Below, piece after piece: positions 1 through 11,526 of a stretch of 64,000 nt of DNA; position 1 is the first letter of the stretch, and the number at the start of each line of letters is the position of its first letter. The DNA comes from Elysia chlorotica (lineage: Eukaryota; Mollusca; Gastropoda; Plakobranchidae). The stretch is taken from NCBI GenBank assembly GCA_003991915.1, contig RQTK01000047.1, positions 758,305 to 822,304 of the forward strand, written 5' to 3'. Under the pieces are notes generated by a model that saw nothing but the letters and a program-made list of their open reading frames with translations, did no database searches and had not been told where the DNA came from. The translations under genes and the position numbers were made by a program.

Positions 1-253
1 AATATCGCATTTATACTTTTTCAAACTACAACCAATATAATGACGTCACAAAATATTATAAAACTAAAAGTGATAATTTGTAGCTTCGTTCTGCATCTAA
101 AGCCAAAAATACATGTCTATTTAAGCATTCTTACAATTTTTAGCTTAAATAATACATTTTCTCCAATATTTTCAGAGACCACTTAAAGCTGGAAATCATA
201 TGCCAACATTTGTTATGACGGTCAGTTGGGCGTAATTTATTAAACATCTCGTG

Positions 254-430
254 ATGTCCAACTCCACTGCCAGTCCGGTGGTAACCACCCCGCCTGTGGT
301 CAGTACCACAAACAGAACACCAGATGTGGCATACAACATCTCCCAGCCACCAATTTTCCTGCAAACAGCAGCTGCGCAAGGCATTGCTGGTACTTTTGCA
401 TTTGCAGCTATTTTGATCACTGTCCATCAG
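254..430 (+). CDS. TMEM184-type membrane protein, first coding exon
   Basis: The frame encodes 59 residues from the ATG at 254 to a consensus donor (cag|gtaagt) after 430. It begins with a Ser/Thr/Pro-rich stretch containing two N-glycosylation sequons (NST at residue 3, NIS near residue 28). It then reads QPPIFLQTAAAQGIAG and a hydrophobic helix ending AAILITVHQ. From memory, vertebrate TMEM184A/B starts its first transmembrane helix with a very similar QPVFL-TTAAQ-ISG-F segment ending LLITCHQ. TMEM184 proteins are seven-helix membrane proteins related to organic-solute-transporter alpha; TMEM184A has been described as a heparin receptor. The in-frame GTG at 251 is not the likely start. The rest of the protein should lie downstream on the same strand but I could not find it. 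The family match rests on about 30 residues, and the A/B/C subtype cannot be told. Confidence 0.72.
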
Positions 431-1926
431 GTAAGTTTGTAATTTTAAGAGACCCATGTTATGTGGCTTAGCTTGTAACATGTTTGTCCTGAGATGTGTG
501 AGTTTGTTTTATGAATGTCTTGAAATGTTAAAAAAAAACAATATTTTGATCGCCATAACTAAATTTGAGGTGGTCAAATACTGTAATTATATGTCTAGTT
601 TCTTTCATATAAACATTTAAAAGCAATACTCTTATGATCAATGGTGTAATTCCTATGGATCAAAGTTTTCACATAAATATTTTAACGTTGTTTTCTTGTG
701 GTTAGGCATCTGACTGATTACTTTCAAGTTCTGATGGGTCTAGCAGTAAATCCCTCTCAAAGATTCAAAGATTCTGCTCTATCATCTTCAATTTACTCAG
801 TTTTAACTGAGCAACATACTGTATTCTTCCAGTAACAACTGCTTAGATATTGTGAGTTGAGACTCCCTTGTTAGCCTTGAGATTGCTTGAGGCTACAGTT
901 CTATGATTTTTCATTTAGTTTCGTTATTTTTACAAAAACTCTCCTTTTTCAAAAGTTACTTTAGAATCAGAATGATTTTAGGATCTCTGAATCTGATTAA
1001 CGAACACAGTTTGACTTTAGGAAACAGTTAGATGTTCAATCTTTATTTCATGTTTTCTCAAAACTGTTACGTCATTGCCGGTGATTTTTCTTCTCTCTAA
1101 ATATACGTAAACTTTTGTTTACGCACAGAAAAAAAATTACTATCTATATAGGTCACTATGTTATTGTTTAAGATGGTGATCTGTTGTCCATATATGTGTT
1201 GTTAAACAATTGGTACTGGAGCTGAACTGCTTAACCAAAATCTAAAAAAATACTCTCTCTGTAAATTTATACATGTTTTAGAGAAGTCATTACTTGAGAA
1301 TAACCATCATGTCCCAATGCATTGATTTGGGCATATTTTTTTAAGATTTAAGAAGATGAAGATGGCAGTATTTTACTAGTTCTCACACAGACTTTCCAAG
1401 GGCGAAACAAGCTTGGTACTAAAGAAATTTCAAATTGGCTCTAGAAATAATATGAACATAGTATGCTTTACTAGCTCTGTCATATTTAGTCTGTGCTGAT
1501 TGGGCTCAATCAACTTACCACACCTGTATGTGCTCTGGTGAGCTTTATTATAATAATAATTATTATAAATATATCCACACTGTACTGTGTACAGTGACAC
1601 CAATTGAAGCCCACATTGAGTGTCTGTAACTAGTAATAATGTAGACTAGATATATGCTTAGTGCCTCAGCCTTTCATGTTTTTAGCTTAAATCAGCCAGT
1701 CTTCTTGTACAATGACAAGCCAGGAAAATTTAAGATGAGAAGAACCACATGTAAAAACTTAGACTGTCTTCTTGGTGGAGATGTGACCCTATCTTATAAT
1801 GGTGGTTTGAACGCATAGACTTTCTTTAAAAGATACACAAAGCATTATCTCATCATATCTCATATCTTGTCCAAAAACATGCTGTGTTCCGCTAGAACAA
1901 TCTCAGAAGTCATTTTAAAGTCATAT

Positions 1927-1927
<1 letters not shown>
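431..1927 (+). other. presumed intron of the TMEM184-type gene
   Basis: AT-rich DNA after a consensus donor. I see no long frame, clear exon or recognisable repeat apart from a short A/T palindromic run near 1545-1570. It is called an intron only because the preceding exon ends at a splice donor. Confidence 0.4.

Positions 1928-1979
<52 letters not shown>
1928..1979 (+). repeat. (CT)n microsatellite
   Basis: About 26 uninterrupted CT dinucleotides. Confidence 0.97.
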
Positions 1980-1982
<3 letters not shown>

Positions 1983-2485
1983 TCTAAATATACTCTAAAT
2001 ATGACTAGCCTGTGCATTTTCGATTTTACTTTTTATATCAGTCACTGTGTCTATCGTCATACCTCTTGCCTTCTTTTTTTTTTTTTTTCAACTTGTTTCG
2101 TTCCGAATTCTCGACCCCTTCTCCAAGCTGACCTCTCGTAGTAATTTAGTGGTTAAGCCTTGAGGCAGCGCCCCCATTCTGTGACACACCATTGTGTTGT
2201 CCACCAAATCTGGATTAGTCTAGATTCAGACTTCTAAAGGGTGATTATCGCCGCAATCGCGAACGATGGAGAGATTACGCTCTGTATTCAATCTCCTTTT
2301 CGAGCTGAACAAGCCTAACCACGACCAACGAGAACTAGACTTATGCCTCTTGTAAGTTGTTAGTTTTAGAGAAACGTGGTCTTTACTGCTCAGCCTCTCT
2401 CATCGATAAGTGGTCGAGCATTTCTAGGCCTAAGGAACGTGTCCTGAAAAACACGGAAACCAATCGACATATCACTTTTTTTTTA
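1980..2485. other. unassigned, somewhat GC-richer DNA
   Basis: Contains a short poly-T run near 2075. No convincing coding frame or known repeat was recognised. Confidence 0.4.
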
Positions 2486-2662
2486 GTTGTTAGCTTATCT
2501 TACACCCGCCAGCTATATGCGATATTGTGGACAGCTCCCAAGATTAACGTTTGGCAACTTTACGTGCTACCATACAGAGACAGCGCGGGAATGCCATGAC
2601 TCCAGTCTCAGTTGGTTACATTACCGACCCAACCAGTAGGGGACGTAGCGGTAGCGGACTTG
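2486..2662 (-). mobile_element. tRNA-derived SINE, family A, partial copy
   Basis: Shares an ordered set of short blocks with copies at 10.5, 25.3, 33.4 and 35.0 kb: a block like 'atattgtggacagctcccaag', then acg-ttggcaa, tgctaccatac, gactcc-gtctcag, and gacccaaccagtaggggac. The tRNA-like head is degraded here. Orientation is inferred from the better-preserved copies. Confidence 0.6.
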
Positions 2663-3435
2663 TTGAAACACAGAGTCTGCAGTTCGCTTCTAGTGGTTGA
2701 ATTGTTCAATTCAATGATAGTGCACACTGTGCGTTTCAATTTCTCAGAAATGCTCAAGCAGGTATTATCATTAACCATTAAAAATCAAAAAAAAAAAAAA
2801 TTAATTTTTTGCATCCAGTGATGGTGTCTTTAAAAGTATAAAGCAAAGACATAGACCTGATAAACCTGGGTTGTGTTTTTTTTTTATTATATAATATAAC
2901 TCTCTTCCGGGTCTTCACTTTTTTCGCCCTGTGAAACAGGCAAACGCCACATACTTGTACATTGAAATGTCTTTTTTGTTTTGTTTGTTTGTTTTAATGA
3001 CTAAGCTCTGGACTACTTAAACTTAAGATTCGTGCAATATTACGGACGCCATCACCATTATAAATAGATGATAGGCATTGGCGATCATTCCTTTCACCTC
3101 CCGTCATAGACAAGAAACTGTATAGGACTCCTCACACTGCCGACAGGATTTTGTAACCTCAGCACAAATAATGCCAGGGACTACATCGATCATTACAGTG
3201 CCCGGGTGTTTCGGTGGGAGCTAAAAACGGCAGCTAGCGGCGAAGAGTTTGATTATACCAGTAACCAAGTTCACCGGGGTGGAATGTGATGGGAATGTTT
3301 GTAGGGTGGACATTGTGGGGGTCCCTAGTTGTTGATGAGTTTCACGTCCATGGCCGTCTTTTCTGTCGAGGCAGCGATACCATCACTATCAGTTTTGCGA
3401 CTTAGTGGTCGTGGTTTATCCCCCCCCCTCCCAAC
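2663..3435. other. unassigned
   Basis: AT-rich with poly-A and poly-T runs (2788-2800, 2874-2885) and a C run near 3420-3428. No gene or known element recognised. Confidence 0.35.
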
Positions 3436-3439
3436 AAAA

Positions 3440-3990
3440 AAATTCTCCCACCCCGCTCTTGTGTGGAACAGTAGAACTACTCTCTAGGAGAACGTCAATC
3501 TGATGTCTTGTCTACCTGTCTGTCATCCCTATGTCGTTGTTGGTGAATCTCACTTCCGGATTCCATTGTCGTCTGTCTTTGGATCAACCTTGTCACTGTA
3601 GTGTCCATTACTGTCCACCCCCTTTTCCTCCGTCCCGTACTGATGAAAAGCAGTAGAACTGCTCGGTGCCTTCGCGCCAATCTGCCGCCTGTCTTCCCTT
3701 GTGTCAATGTTGAGCGAAATTCACTTGCATTGCCACTGTTTTTTTCCCTCTTTTCTGTCCCGTTCTAATGTTCTAATTTAGAGCAATGTATTTTGTCCTA
3801 CTGTCTGTCATCGCATGTATCGATATTGACGACACCCACTTCCATTGGCGTCTGTTATTTGGCTGTTGCAGTATCAGTTATATCACTACAGAATACCCCT
3901 TCCTTTTCGTGCCGATGTAGAGCAGTAGAAAAAAATCAGTGCCATTGCGTCAATCTGCTATCTTTATACATTTGTACATGTTTATCTGTC
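3440..3990. repeat. diverged tandem repeat, roughly 180-270 bp periodicity
   Basis: The block 'cagtagaact-ctc...cgtcaatctg..gtctt' recurs near 3470, 3652 and (altered) 3922. Between the blocks, 'tgtctgtcatc', 'cacttcc...attg-cgtctgt' and 'cccccttttcctccgtcccgt' also recur in the same order. The units are old and indel-rich, so exact borders cannot be set by eye. Confidence 0.55.
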
Positions 3991-4284
3991 CATCTGCCTG
4001 CCTGGCTGTCATCGCTGGTGTCAGTGTAGGCGGGGGAGCTGCCTCCGATTTGATGATCCCTCGCGGGGACTAGCTGTTCCGGATCGATATGACGCTGCAT
4101 TGTCATCATGGGTCGATTTAAAATAAGGTTCTGATGTTTTTTCATGTTTTTTTTTATTGTCGAGTTTCATTTTTTTAGTATCTGCTGAGTTATGTAATTT
4201 TGTCGGACCGGTTAATGCGCGGTACCCTTTTGCCTCTATTTTTGGTCTGGATTTGTGTTTTTTGTGTGTTAATTTTTGTACGCG

Positions 4285-4321
<37 letters not shown>

Positions 4322-4366
4322 ACGCTTTTTTTTTGTTTGGGGGGTTGCCCCCCCCCCCCCCCCCCC
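4285..4366. repeat. two long poly-C runs
   Basis: 35 consecutive C at 4285-4319 and about 19 C at 4348-4366, separated by a T-rich spacer. They create overlapping polyproline frames that are not genes. Confidence 0.95.
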
Positions 4367-4984
4367 TCCATCTTTTATATTTTGTGTTACACGGGTCTAC
4401 ACTGATTTTTCATAAACATTTTAATAAGCAGAAGTTTAAAACCTCTCCCATTATATGATGGAACTTCACAGTGTTGAAGCCAACACGTTTTTTGTTTTGT
4501 TTTTGTTTTTTTGTTGTTGTTTTTTTAAAACCATTTCTTAGTTTTGATCGCGTGAAACGTTGCCACTGAATTTTCAACGAATAGAGAATAGCGACTTGAC
4601 TACAAGTCAATACAGGTAAATGTGCTTGCGAATCATCGGCACTATTGACCATCGTCGGACCATAAGCTGATATCGTTGAATGTGTGATCAGTACTTAATG
4701 TGATGGAATAGGTTATTGATCTTCTTATATGGTCAGGACGATGGGCTGAGATCATGTGGACGTGTCGTGGCCACCAGTGACTCAAGTGATCGGTAAGTCG
4801 GTTGACTTACTCCACACGGCACTAAACAAGTCTTGTGTTTCTGCGGGATGCTATGCCAGGTCAAAACTTACGTTGTAAAGCCCCTTGCATGTCAAGTTTT
4901 TAGGTTTACTTCGGTTTTGTTTTCGTCTATGAATGAATAAGCTTTCTTGTCTTTTCTTTTATCTTTGAACCTCATCCTAAAACT

Positions 4985-5017
4985 GTGTCTCTCTCTCTCT
5001 CTCTTCTTCTCTCTCTC

Positions 5018-5081
<64 letters not shown>

Positions 5082-5096
5082 CTTTTTCTCACTCAC
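4985..5096 (+). repeat. (CT)n microsatellite, interrupted
   Basis: Long CT tract with TTCT and CCCT interruptions, continuing as a pyrimidine-rich shoulder to about 5145. Confidence 0.95.
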
Positions 5097-5580
5097 TCCC
5101 TATCTCCCTCTTTGTTTCTCTCCTTTCTCTTTCTGGCCCCTCTTTCATGCATACATAATTTACAAACCACTGTACGTTGTATGAACCCTTAGTAACAGCC
5201 ACAGTCTACTTTGCCGAGAGCAATGCTGAATAGAAACTCAATAGCGCCAGCCACTCGGTCCAGCGGTGAAAACAATCGATTCGTTGACATTCGTAAATGT
5301 CCAAGCTTTCAAGAAGGGCTTTTGATGTGATCTGCAACTATAGAATCCATAGCTCTCACGACAAAATCATTCGTGGAGTTATTCATTCTTTCAAGACTGT
5401 TAGGTTAATGCAACATAAAAACAAAAATATATGTTGCATCACTTTTTTTTTCATCTAAAATTGATACTAAATGCCTGCGCTAGACATAGTGTGTGGCAGG
5501 CCTTTTAATATTCCTATAAAACTATTAAAAAAGTTAAACGTTTAATTACTCATAATTATTTTATCATAACCGCCCCAAAT

Positions 5581-5609
5581 CTCTCTCACACACACTCTCT
5601 CTCTCACTC

Positions 5610-5647
<38 letters not shown>
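5581..5647 (+). repeat. (CT)n/(CA)n microsatellite
   Basis: CT repeats with short CACA interruptions at the left end. Confidence 0.95.
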
Positions 5648-5652
<5 letters not shown>

Positions 5653-5805
5653 GACTGTCGGAGCTGAATCAATAGTATTTATCAGTTTATTTTGTCGTGT
5701 CTGGCTCGTCCTTTGACTTTTGCGGTGTTGTTGCAGGGTCAACAAATCACGGGATTCACACTGTGTGTGGAGCCGATCGTTTAAATACTGAAGCCACATC
5801 CACGA

Positions 5806-6470
5806 TCAATTCAACTTGAGCATCTGGTTTGTTCCTTTATGGATCCGCTCTCCGACCACAGTTTGGAAAGATAGAAACCATTATTTCAAGACCCTGATGT
5901 GCACTATGTCGGTGGACTGGCTGTATTATGCATGATATGGATTGAACTTGGGCATCAGGTGCTGTTTTTTTCCGACTAGAGTTGGGCATGCCATTACAAA
6001 ACATGTTGAAAGGGAGAAAATCCTGTTCTGACGTGCGGAATAGCTTTACTATCCATACATGGTAACCGATTGATTCAACGTGAGCATCGGTTTTCTCCTT
6101 TTTTTTTAGACATCCTTTCCGACCACAGTTAGGAAGGATGAAACCCATGTTCTAGGGCCCTGATGTTCCCATTCTCGGCGCACTGGCTATACCATGCATA
6201 CTGTCGATTAACTCAACTTGAACATCAATTTTGTGTTTGTTTATCTTGTTTTTATTTTTTTATTTTTTTTTATTTTTAACTCTCCGACTAGAATTTGACT
6301 TGTCATAACTAAACACCATGCCTTTGGAAGTAGAAAATCCCTTTTCTGAGACCCTGAAATCAACTATTGGAGTTAACTGGTTATAATTCTCATACACACT
6401 ATTCTGATGGATCCAACACGAGCGTCGTGTTTGTTCCTTAGTTTTGGGGTCCACTCTGGGGTCAGATTTT
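5806..6470. repeat. diverged dimeric tandem repeat (A-B-A-B, about 130 bp monomers)
   Basis: Units start with a 'tcaacttgagcatc'-like box at about 5810, 5942, 6075, 6211 and 6412. Units 1 and 3 share 'ttccgaccacagttnggaa', a 'gaaacc' box and a 'ccctgatgt' box. Units 2 and 4 share 'ccgactaga-ttg', 'catgcc' and 'gaaaatcc.ttctga'. Alternate monomers resemble each other more than neighbours do, as in a higher-order dimer array. Unit 4 is lengthened by a poly-T insertion at 6243-6280. Confidence 0.65.
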
Positions 6471-7480
6471 GAAACGAATACTAGTAGATAGAAAGAGTTA
6501 AGTTGGATGGTTAAAATCCCTTACCCGTGGCCACCGTGGTGTCCGCCTGAGACAGAAATTGTGGTATTCGTGCACAGTCTCAATGTGGCAGCACGTAAAA
6601 TTGTCAGACGTTAGTATTGAGGTTCGTCCACAATATAGCCTTGCTGCTAACGAAACCATATCACCCTCTCACTGCTCTTGGCGGACTGGGTGTTCGGTTC
6701 TGCTTTGAGGCTTGTCTAGTCAATAGTCAAAGAATTGTGGACCAGAATGGTCATGATCTCGGTTTGTATTAGTCGTTGATTTTTAGAATATTTACAGACG
6801 GAAAACGGAGAAGAAGGTGTGCTGCCATTTAAGATGATCGATGATTTGGTCCGCAGTGGCAAATGTAAGACGAGTGATATATTTGTTCCCCCCTTATTTG
6901 GAATTCTGTTGCTCGTTTGTTTTATTGTTTTTGTCATCCACAAATATCAATATCAATGGCAGCATGGTCTGTTTTGAAGTTATCGTCAGATGGAGACATT
7001 ATTTGATGAAGGCGTCCGCGCTTTTGGTCTTTTCTTATTAGAAGACTCGGCCACCTTCTTGGATCGCAAAAAAAAAAATGATTAAAAGTAGAACCAGTTA
7101 TGTTTTAAATCGAAAAGTGTGGATGTTGCACTTCATGTAATATGCATTCAACAAAATTCCACCAGCTTCTCACGTTGTGTTCTTTGATTTAGTTTGACAA
7201 TTTAGAGTCAGTTTATTTCAGCTCTTTTATTTGGGGTAAACGTGATATCTCTAAACTTATACGATTTGAAAAAAAAATTACTGTGTTAGTTCCATCGGCC
7301 TTCTTACCAGAATATTTGTGTAATTTCGCGTTAAAGGGAAAAGTGCAACCACGCCCGCCCTGTATTGCTAGGGACGTGCTATTTTGCACAGCTGGTTTAA
7401 TTGTTATTGCCCTGCCACTGAAAGGACGTGGTCACAATCCCGCAATCTCGAGAATTGCCTCTTTGTGTGTGAAGAAAGCA
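6471..7480. other. unassigned
   Basis: No convincing gene. Mixed-composition DNA with short A runs (7068-7080, 7269-7278). Confidence 0.35.
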
Positions 7481-7501
7481 GGGGGGGGGGGGGGGGGGGG
7501 G
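7481..7501. repeat. poly-G run
   Basis: 21 consecutive G. Confidence 0.97.
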
Positions 7502-7588
7502 AGCAGGCAAGGGGGTTGGTCAAGAGAGACGGGAGGGCACTCTAGCTTCAGGATTGATGGACATCGATGAAGAAAGCCGGTTACGTGT

Positions 7589-7589
<1 letters not shown>

Positions 7590-7651
<62 letters not shown>

Positions 7652-7725
7652 CTCTCTCTTATCCTGTCTCTCTGATATTTCTCTTTCTCTCTCTCACTCT
7701 CTCTTTCTGTGCCTGTCTCATTGCA
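7590..7725 (+). repeat. (CT)n microsatellite with degenerate shoulder
   Basis: About 30 perfect CT units at 7590-7649, then imperfect pyrimidine repeats. It produces overlapping Ser/Leu-rich and Arg/Glu-rich frames on the two strands that are not genes. Confidence 0.95.
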
Positions 7726-8536
7726 TTCAATTAGTTTCGCTTGTTTCTCCCCCAACCCCCCTCTTCTCTCTATCTCTCATCGTATTATCCCCCTTCCCCC
7801 TCACACATACAAACACGTACTCTCTCTATTATAATTATTGTCCTTTGCTGTCGCCGAAGCTTTACAGCAAACAAGCTTACCAGCTTTTCCCATAATTATC
7901 CAGAGCCAATCAAGACCTCCTTGGGTGTTATTTTTAGTAGTGCCTCGGAGCCAAGGTGTCGGGGCCAGCATAGCGCTTTGGTCGCTGGATTAATATACAA
8001 TCATGTTGGACCGTAGATAGAATGGCTTCAATAACGCCCTTCAACTTATGCTTTATCCACTGGAGATGAGGAGAGTTAAGGGAGATCTGATGGTTGAAAA
8101 AGCTGTCTTCTGACTGTTGCTTTTATTGAAGCTAATACTACATCAAAGATAATTATTTTAGATTTACATTAACGTTATTAATTTTAGTTATTTGTCTTAC
8201 AGGCGCAGGCGGCTCTGTCGTCGTTTGTAGTTTTCCAGCCACCAGGGGATCTGACGGTGGTTTTTATTTTATTTTTTTATACACTTAAGATTGTAGCGTT
8301 CATTTCTTTAAGGTTTTGGAGGGGGAAGGGGGGGGGGGTAGGGGTTGGCAGAAATGACGGTGGTGTATTAGTATTAGACGGGGAAAAAACGTACCTGTTT
8401 TGATTTATACATTGGTGGCTATCTCTATAGCTGTTTGAGGTGAGATAGAGAGTAAAAAAAAAATGATTATTGTCTATGCATTTTGCTCTCTATTCAACTT
8501 ATGCAGGTCATATATATCTCCCTTCCAAGTCCCTCT
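7726..8536. other. unassigned
   Basis: Contains a short G-rich run near 8320-8345. No gene recognised. Confidence 0.35.
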
Positions 8537-8542
8537 CTAGCC

Positions 8543-8603
<61 letters not shown>
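8537..8603 (+). repeat. (CT)n microsatellite
   Basis: About 30 CT units with one CTCCTC break at the left edge. Confidence 0.96.
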
Positions 8604-8604
<1 letters not shown>

Positions 8605-8663
8605 CAGCCATTCGAAACTACAGTGACAACATGTCACGTTATTATGTCTCAGCCAACCAGAAG

Positions 8664-9054
8664 TCACAATAGCCCACAAAAATTGCGGGTTTTATAACAT
8701 GTCTGGCAGTCTCCCGGAGAATCCATTACATTTTCATCCCCATCATCGGGGACCGAGGAAAATTCGTCTCTCTTGAAAGGAAGGGCAATTTCGTCGAGTA
8801 ATCTCTTACTGCCTTTACTCGGAAGAGAGCTCTCCCTGGTAAAGGATTGATATTCAGAGATATTCCAGATGGTCTCAAGAAGTTCTGAACCGTTATTTGC
8901 ATGACAAACGTAATTCCAGTGTCGGTATTGGGAAATTGTCTCGTCTAAATCGATACTCGTGTTAAGTATGTTTCGCGTTCTTGTATTATTAGCTTCGGTT
9001 TTATCTTTCTTCCCTTTCTTATGATTTGAAAACGGCCAACCGCACACTGGTAGA
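8664..9054 (-). CDS. unrecognised possible terminal exon
   Basis: On the minus strand an open frame of about 127 residues ends at a stop at 8664. It follows an acceptor-like 'gtttttcag' (complement of 9055-9063). Unlike most long frames nearby it is not low complexity: it has mixed hydrophobic and charged residues, a basic start (KKGKKDK), and a C-terminal part with an acidic patch (DDGDE) and Cys pairs (CQTC, near the end CGLL). I recognise no domain. A frame of this length can occur by chance in 64 kb and no partner exon was identified, so this is a candidate only. Confidence 0.15.
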
Positions 9055-9063
9055 CTGAAAAAC

Positions 9064-9615
9064 TATTGAAGCATCTTCTTCCGAGGACGATTCTGAATGT
9101 CTTAAAGGGGAAAGCATGACTTGGGTTTTGTTTTGTAGTCTGTCGGTGTTTCATTGTGGTAACTGTCCTGGCATTTACCTGAAATATCCAGCACCGAGAC
9201 AGTATGCCTTACCCTTTTTCTTAAATAACTTAAAATTTTGACTTTAGCATTTCATTCATTGCCCTTTTGTTGTTGTTGTTGTTTTGTAATATTCCTGTAA
9301 ATTTATATGTTTATTTCAAAAATTGTGTGTGTCTATTTTTTTTACTATATTCACAATAGCTCTATTTTCCGTATCTTTTGCCCTGTTACATTATTTTGTC
9401 AGCACCCCTGAAAAAAAAAACTTAGTGAATACAGCATTAACAAGGAACAGAAAAAAACATCCAAGGAAAATGATATTTACACACTTGTTAGAGCAACATT
9501 ATCACTGTTATTGCAGCCATCACTGCTGCTACCTTGCGGCTGTTTCCTTATGTTCCTGATGTTAACAATACTACTATTATTACTGATGTTGTTACAATTA
9601 GTACATCTATAGTAC
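9064..9615. other. unassigned
   Basis: AT-rich with a short GTT repeat near 9268-9282. No gene recognised. Confidence 0.35.
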
Positions 9616-9623
9616 TGCTGCTG

Positions 9624-9709
<86 letters not shown>
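9616..9709 (+). repeat. (CTA)n trinucleotide microsatellite
   Basis: CTG units grade into about 28 CTA/ACT units. The polyleucine frame here is a repeat translation. Confidence 0.97.
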
Positions 9710-9710
<1 letters not shown>

Positions 9711-10544
9711 CCACCACCACCACCTCTTCTGTATTACTAATACATACTTTTACCACCACCAGCACTGTGGCGTTGACTTCTTAAAGCGCGTACCTGTTTC
9801 AGATCAATTGTTGAATACAATTCTCGTAGACTCGGACACACTATCTTGTCAACATTAACACAATAATGAATACTATAAACCCTTTGTAGAAACGCAATGA
9901 TTTAGCGTTATCAATAAACATCCTGTCTGAGGGTTAAGAATACAACTCTAGATCTAAATCAGTACTTGACAATATATCTAGGCCTTTAATGGATCCAAAC
10001 AACAGCAAAATAACAGCGCTCACTGCGGCAAGATGTTACAACAATCTCTCTCTCTACAAAAGCCGTTAAACATTATATCACTATCCGGCGCTCTGCTTTT
10101 ATATACACAGGAAACGGGTCTAGAACTATCTAGGTCTTCCTAGCTTATTCACGAAAGTTATAGCAAAATTGGGACTCTAGCTCAGCCATTAATCACACCC
10201 TCCGACTCTGAGCATATTCTCGAACCTTCGAGAATATAAGTCTATCGCGACAAACTACCCACCATCGGTACATGCTAGCTTAGTAGCGTATGCGTAAATA
10301 ATGTATCAGTCACATGAGGCCTGGTGTGATTTTCAATAGGTTCGGGTCCCATCATTGTCTTTCTGGTGCGACAAATTGCAGGAAAGAAATTTGTTATGAT
10401 GCCGAATTGAGTTAAGAAACATTTGTCTTTTATTAGTTGGGTGATATGATGCTGACACCAATAATGTTTCTCTCATATATCGATATGCTTCGCAATCCTT
10501 TTCGCACATACTTTAAAAAAAAAGAGTGGTCACAAGATATGAGC
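9710..10544. other. unassigned
   Basis: No coding signal recognised. A short palindromic pair 'tattctcgaaccttcgagaata' lies at about 10213-10234. Confidence 0.35.
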
Positions 10545-10778
10545 TGAGTTGGTTTGGTTTAATGTCCAACATCATATTGTGGACTGGCCCCAAGACTGAC
10601 GTTTGACAATTTTTATATGCTGCCACACACGAGACAGGGCGGGGATGCCATGTCTCAGTCGATCACATTAAACTAACACCGATCCAACCAGTGGGGGGCG
10701 AAATCGCCAGGGGTCGAACTCAACCTTCTGTGCCGGATGCCGATGTTCTACCCTAGGGCCACCGCGCTCCGGGGGCCA
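10545..10778 (-). mobile_element. tRNA-derived SINE, family A, well-preserved copy
   Basis: Read on the minus strand, the copy starts with a tRNA-like head. It has a box-A-like TGGCCCTAGGGTAGAACATCGG-type block (complement of about 10740-10765) and a box-B-like GAGTTCGACCCC (complement of about 10709-10722). The body (complements of 'gtggactggccccaagactgacg', 'tgctgccacacac', 'gatccaaccagtgggggg') is shared with other copies. The 3' end is the complement of 'gagttggtttggtttaatgtcc'. tRNA ancestry is inferred from the A/B boxes; the parent tRNA is not identified. Confidence 0.75.
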
Positions 10779-10872
10779 CAAGAGATAGCTGACTTGCAAA
10801 ATGCTCGACAATTTTCAGTCATTTTTCTCTCTCAGGTTGTTAACTCCAGTTTCTGTTCAACTTCGATTTTTT

Positions 10873-10879
<7 letters not shown>

Positions 10880-10921
<42 letters not shown>
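10880..10921. repeat. poly-T tract
   Basis: Over 40 consecutive T, about 100 bp right of the SINE head. Confidence 0.97.
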
Positions 10922-10927
<6 letters not shown>

Positions 10928-11071
10928 AATCATTCGACCAGCTAGTAACTATGTTTTGTTACAACCGCCCCACCTCTTCTCATTTCTCTTCTCTTTATGT
11001 CATTATGTACAATCATACACTATTATTATGACGCCTGTTTAGGCTTTTGCCTTCTCCATAGAGGGATTTCG

Positions 11072-11075
<4 letters not shown>

Positions 11076-11111
<36 letters not shown>
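11076..11111 (+). repeat. (CT)n microsatellite
   Basis: About 17 CT units. Confidence 0.96.
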
Positions 11112-11114
<3 letters not shown>

Positions 11115-11344
11115 GGGTTACATTCTCCTAGTTTTCCCCAATACGAAACTCTGTTTTCTGTTTTTCTCTCGGTCTGTTCCATAGCCCGCCCTCCTTTTAC
11201 TCCACATTCAGGCTTCGGGCGTTCTTTTGTTCCGTTTACCAATTCCACCCACGCAGGCCCTGAGCGAAGCACCAGACTCTGAAACTAGTGGATCGATTTG
11301 TAGACCGGGGTGGATTACATTATTCTCTCTATCTGTTTGTCCTG

Positions 11345-11345
<1 letters not shown>

Positions 11346-11411
<66 letters not shown>

Positions 11412-11526
11412 CTTTCTCTCGCTCTATGTCTCTGTCTCGCCCTCCCCTCTCTCTCTATCTGTCTGTCTCCCCCTCTCTCTCTATCTCTCTCTCTCTCTCT
11501 CCTCTCTCTCTCTTTCTCTCTATATC
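11346..11526 (+). repeat. (CT)n microsatellite with long degenerate shoulder
   Basis: Perfect CT at about 11350-11404, then mixed CT/CCCT/CTGT repeats to 11526. It creates several overlapping Ser/Leu frames, the longest 160 residues, none of them a gene. Confidence 0.95.

Noticed and set aside
4021..4458. Proline-rich and glycine-rich frames
   Set aside because: Caused by two poly-C runs; open in all three phases.
9534..9740. Polyleucine frame
   Set aside because: CTA trinucleotide repeat.
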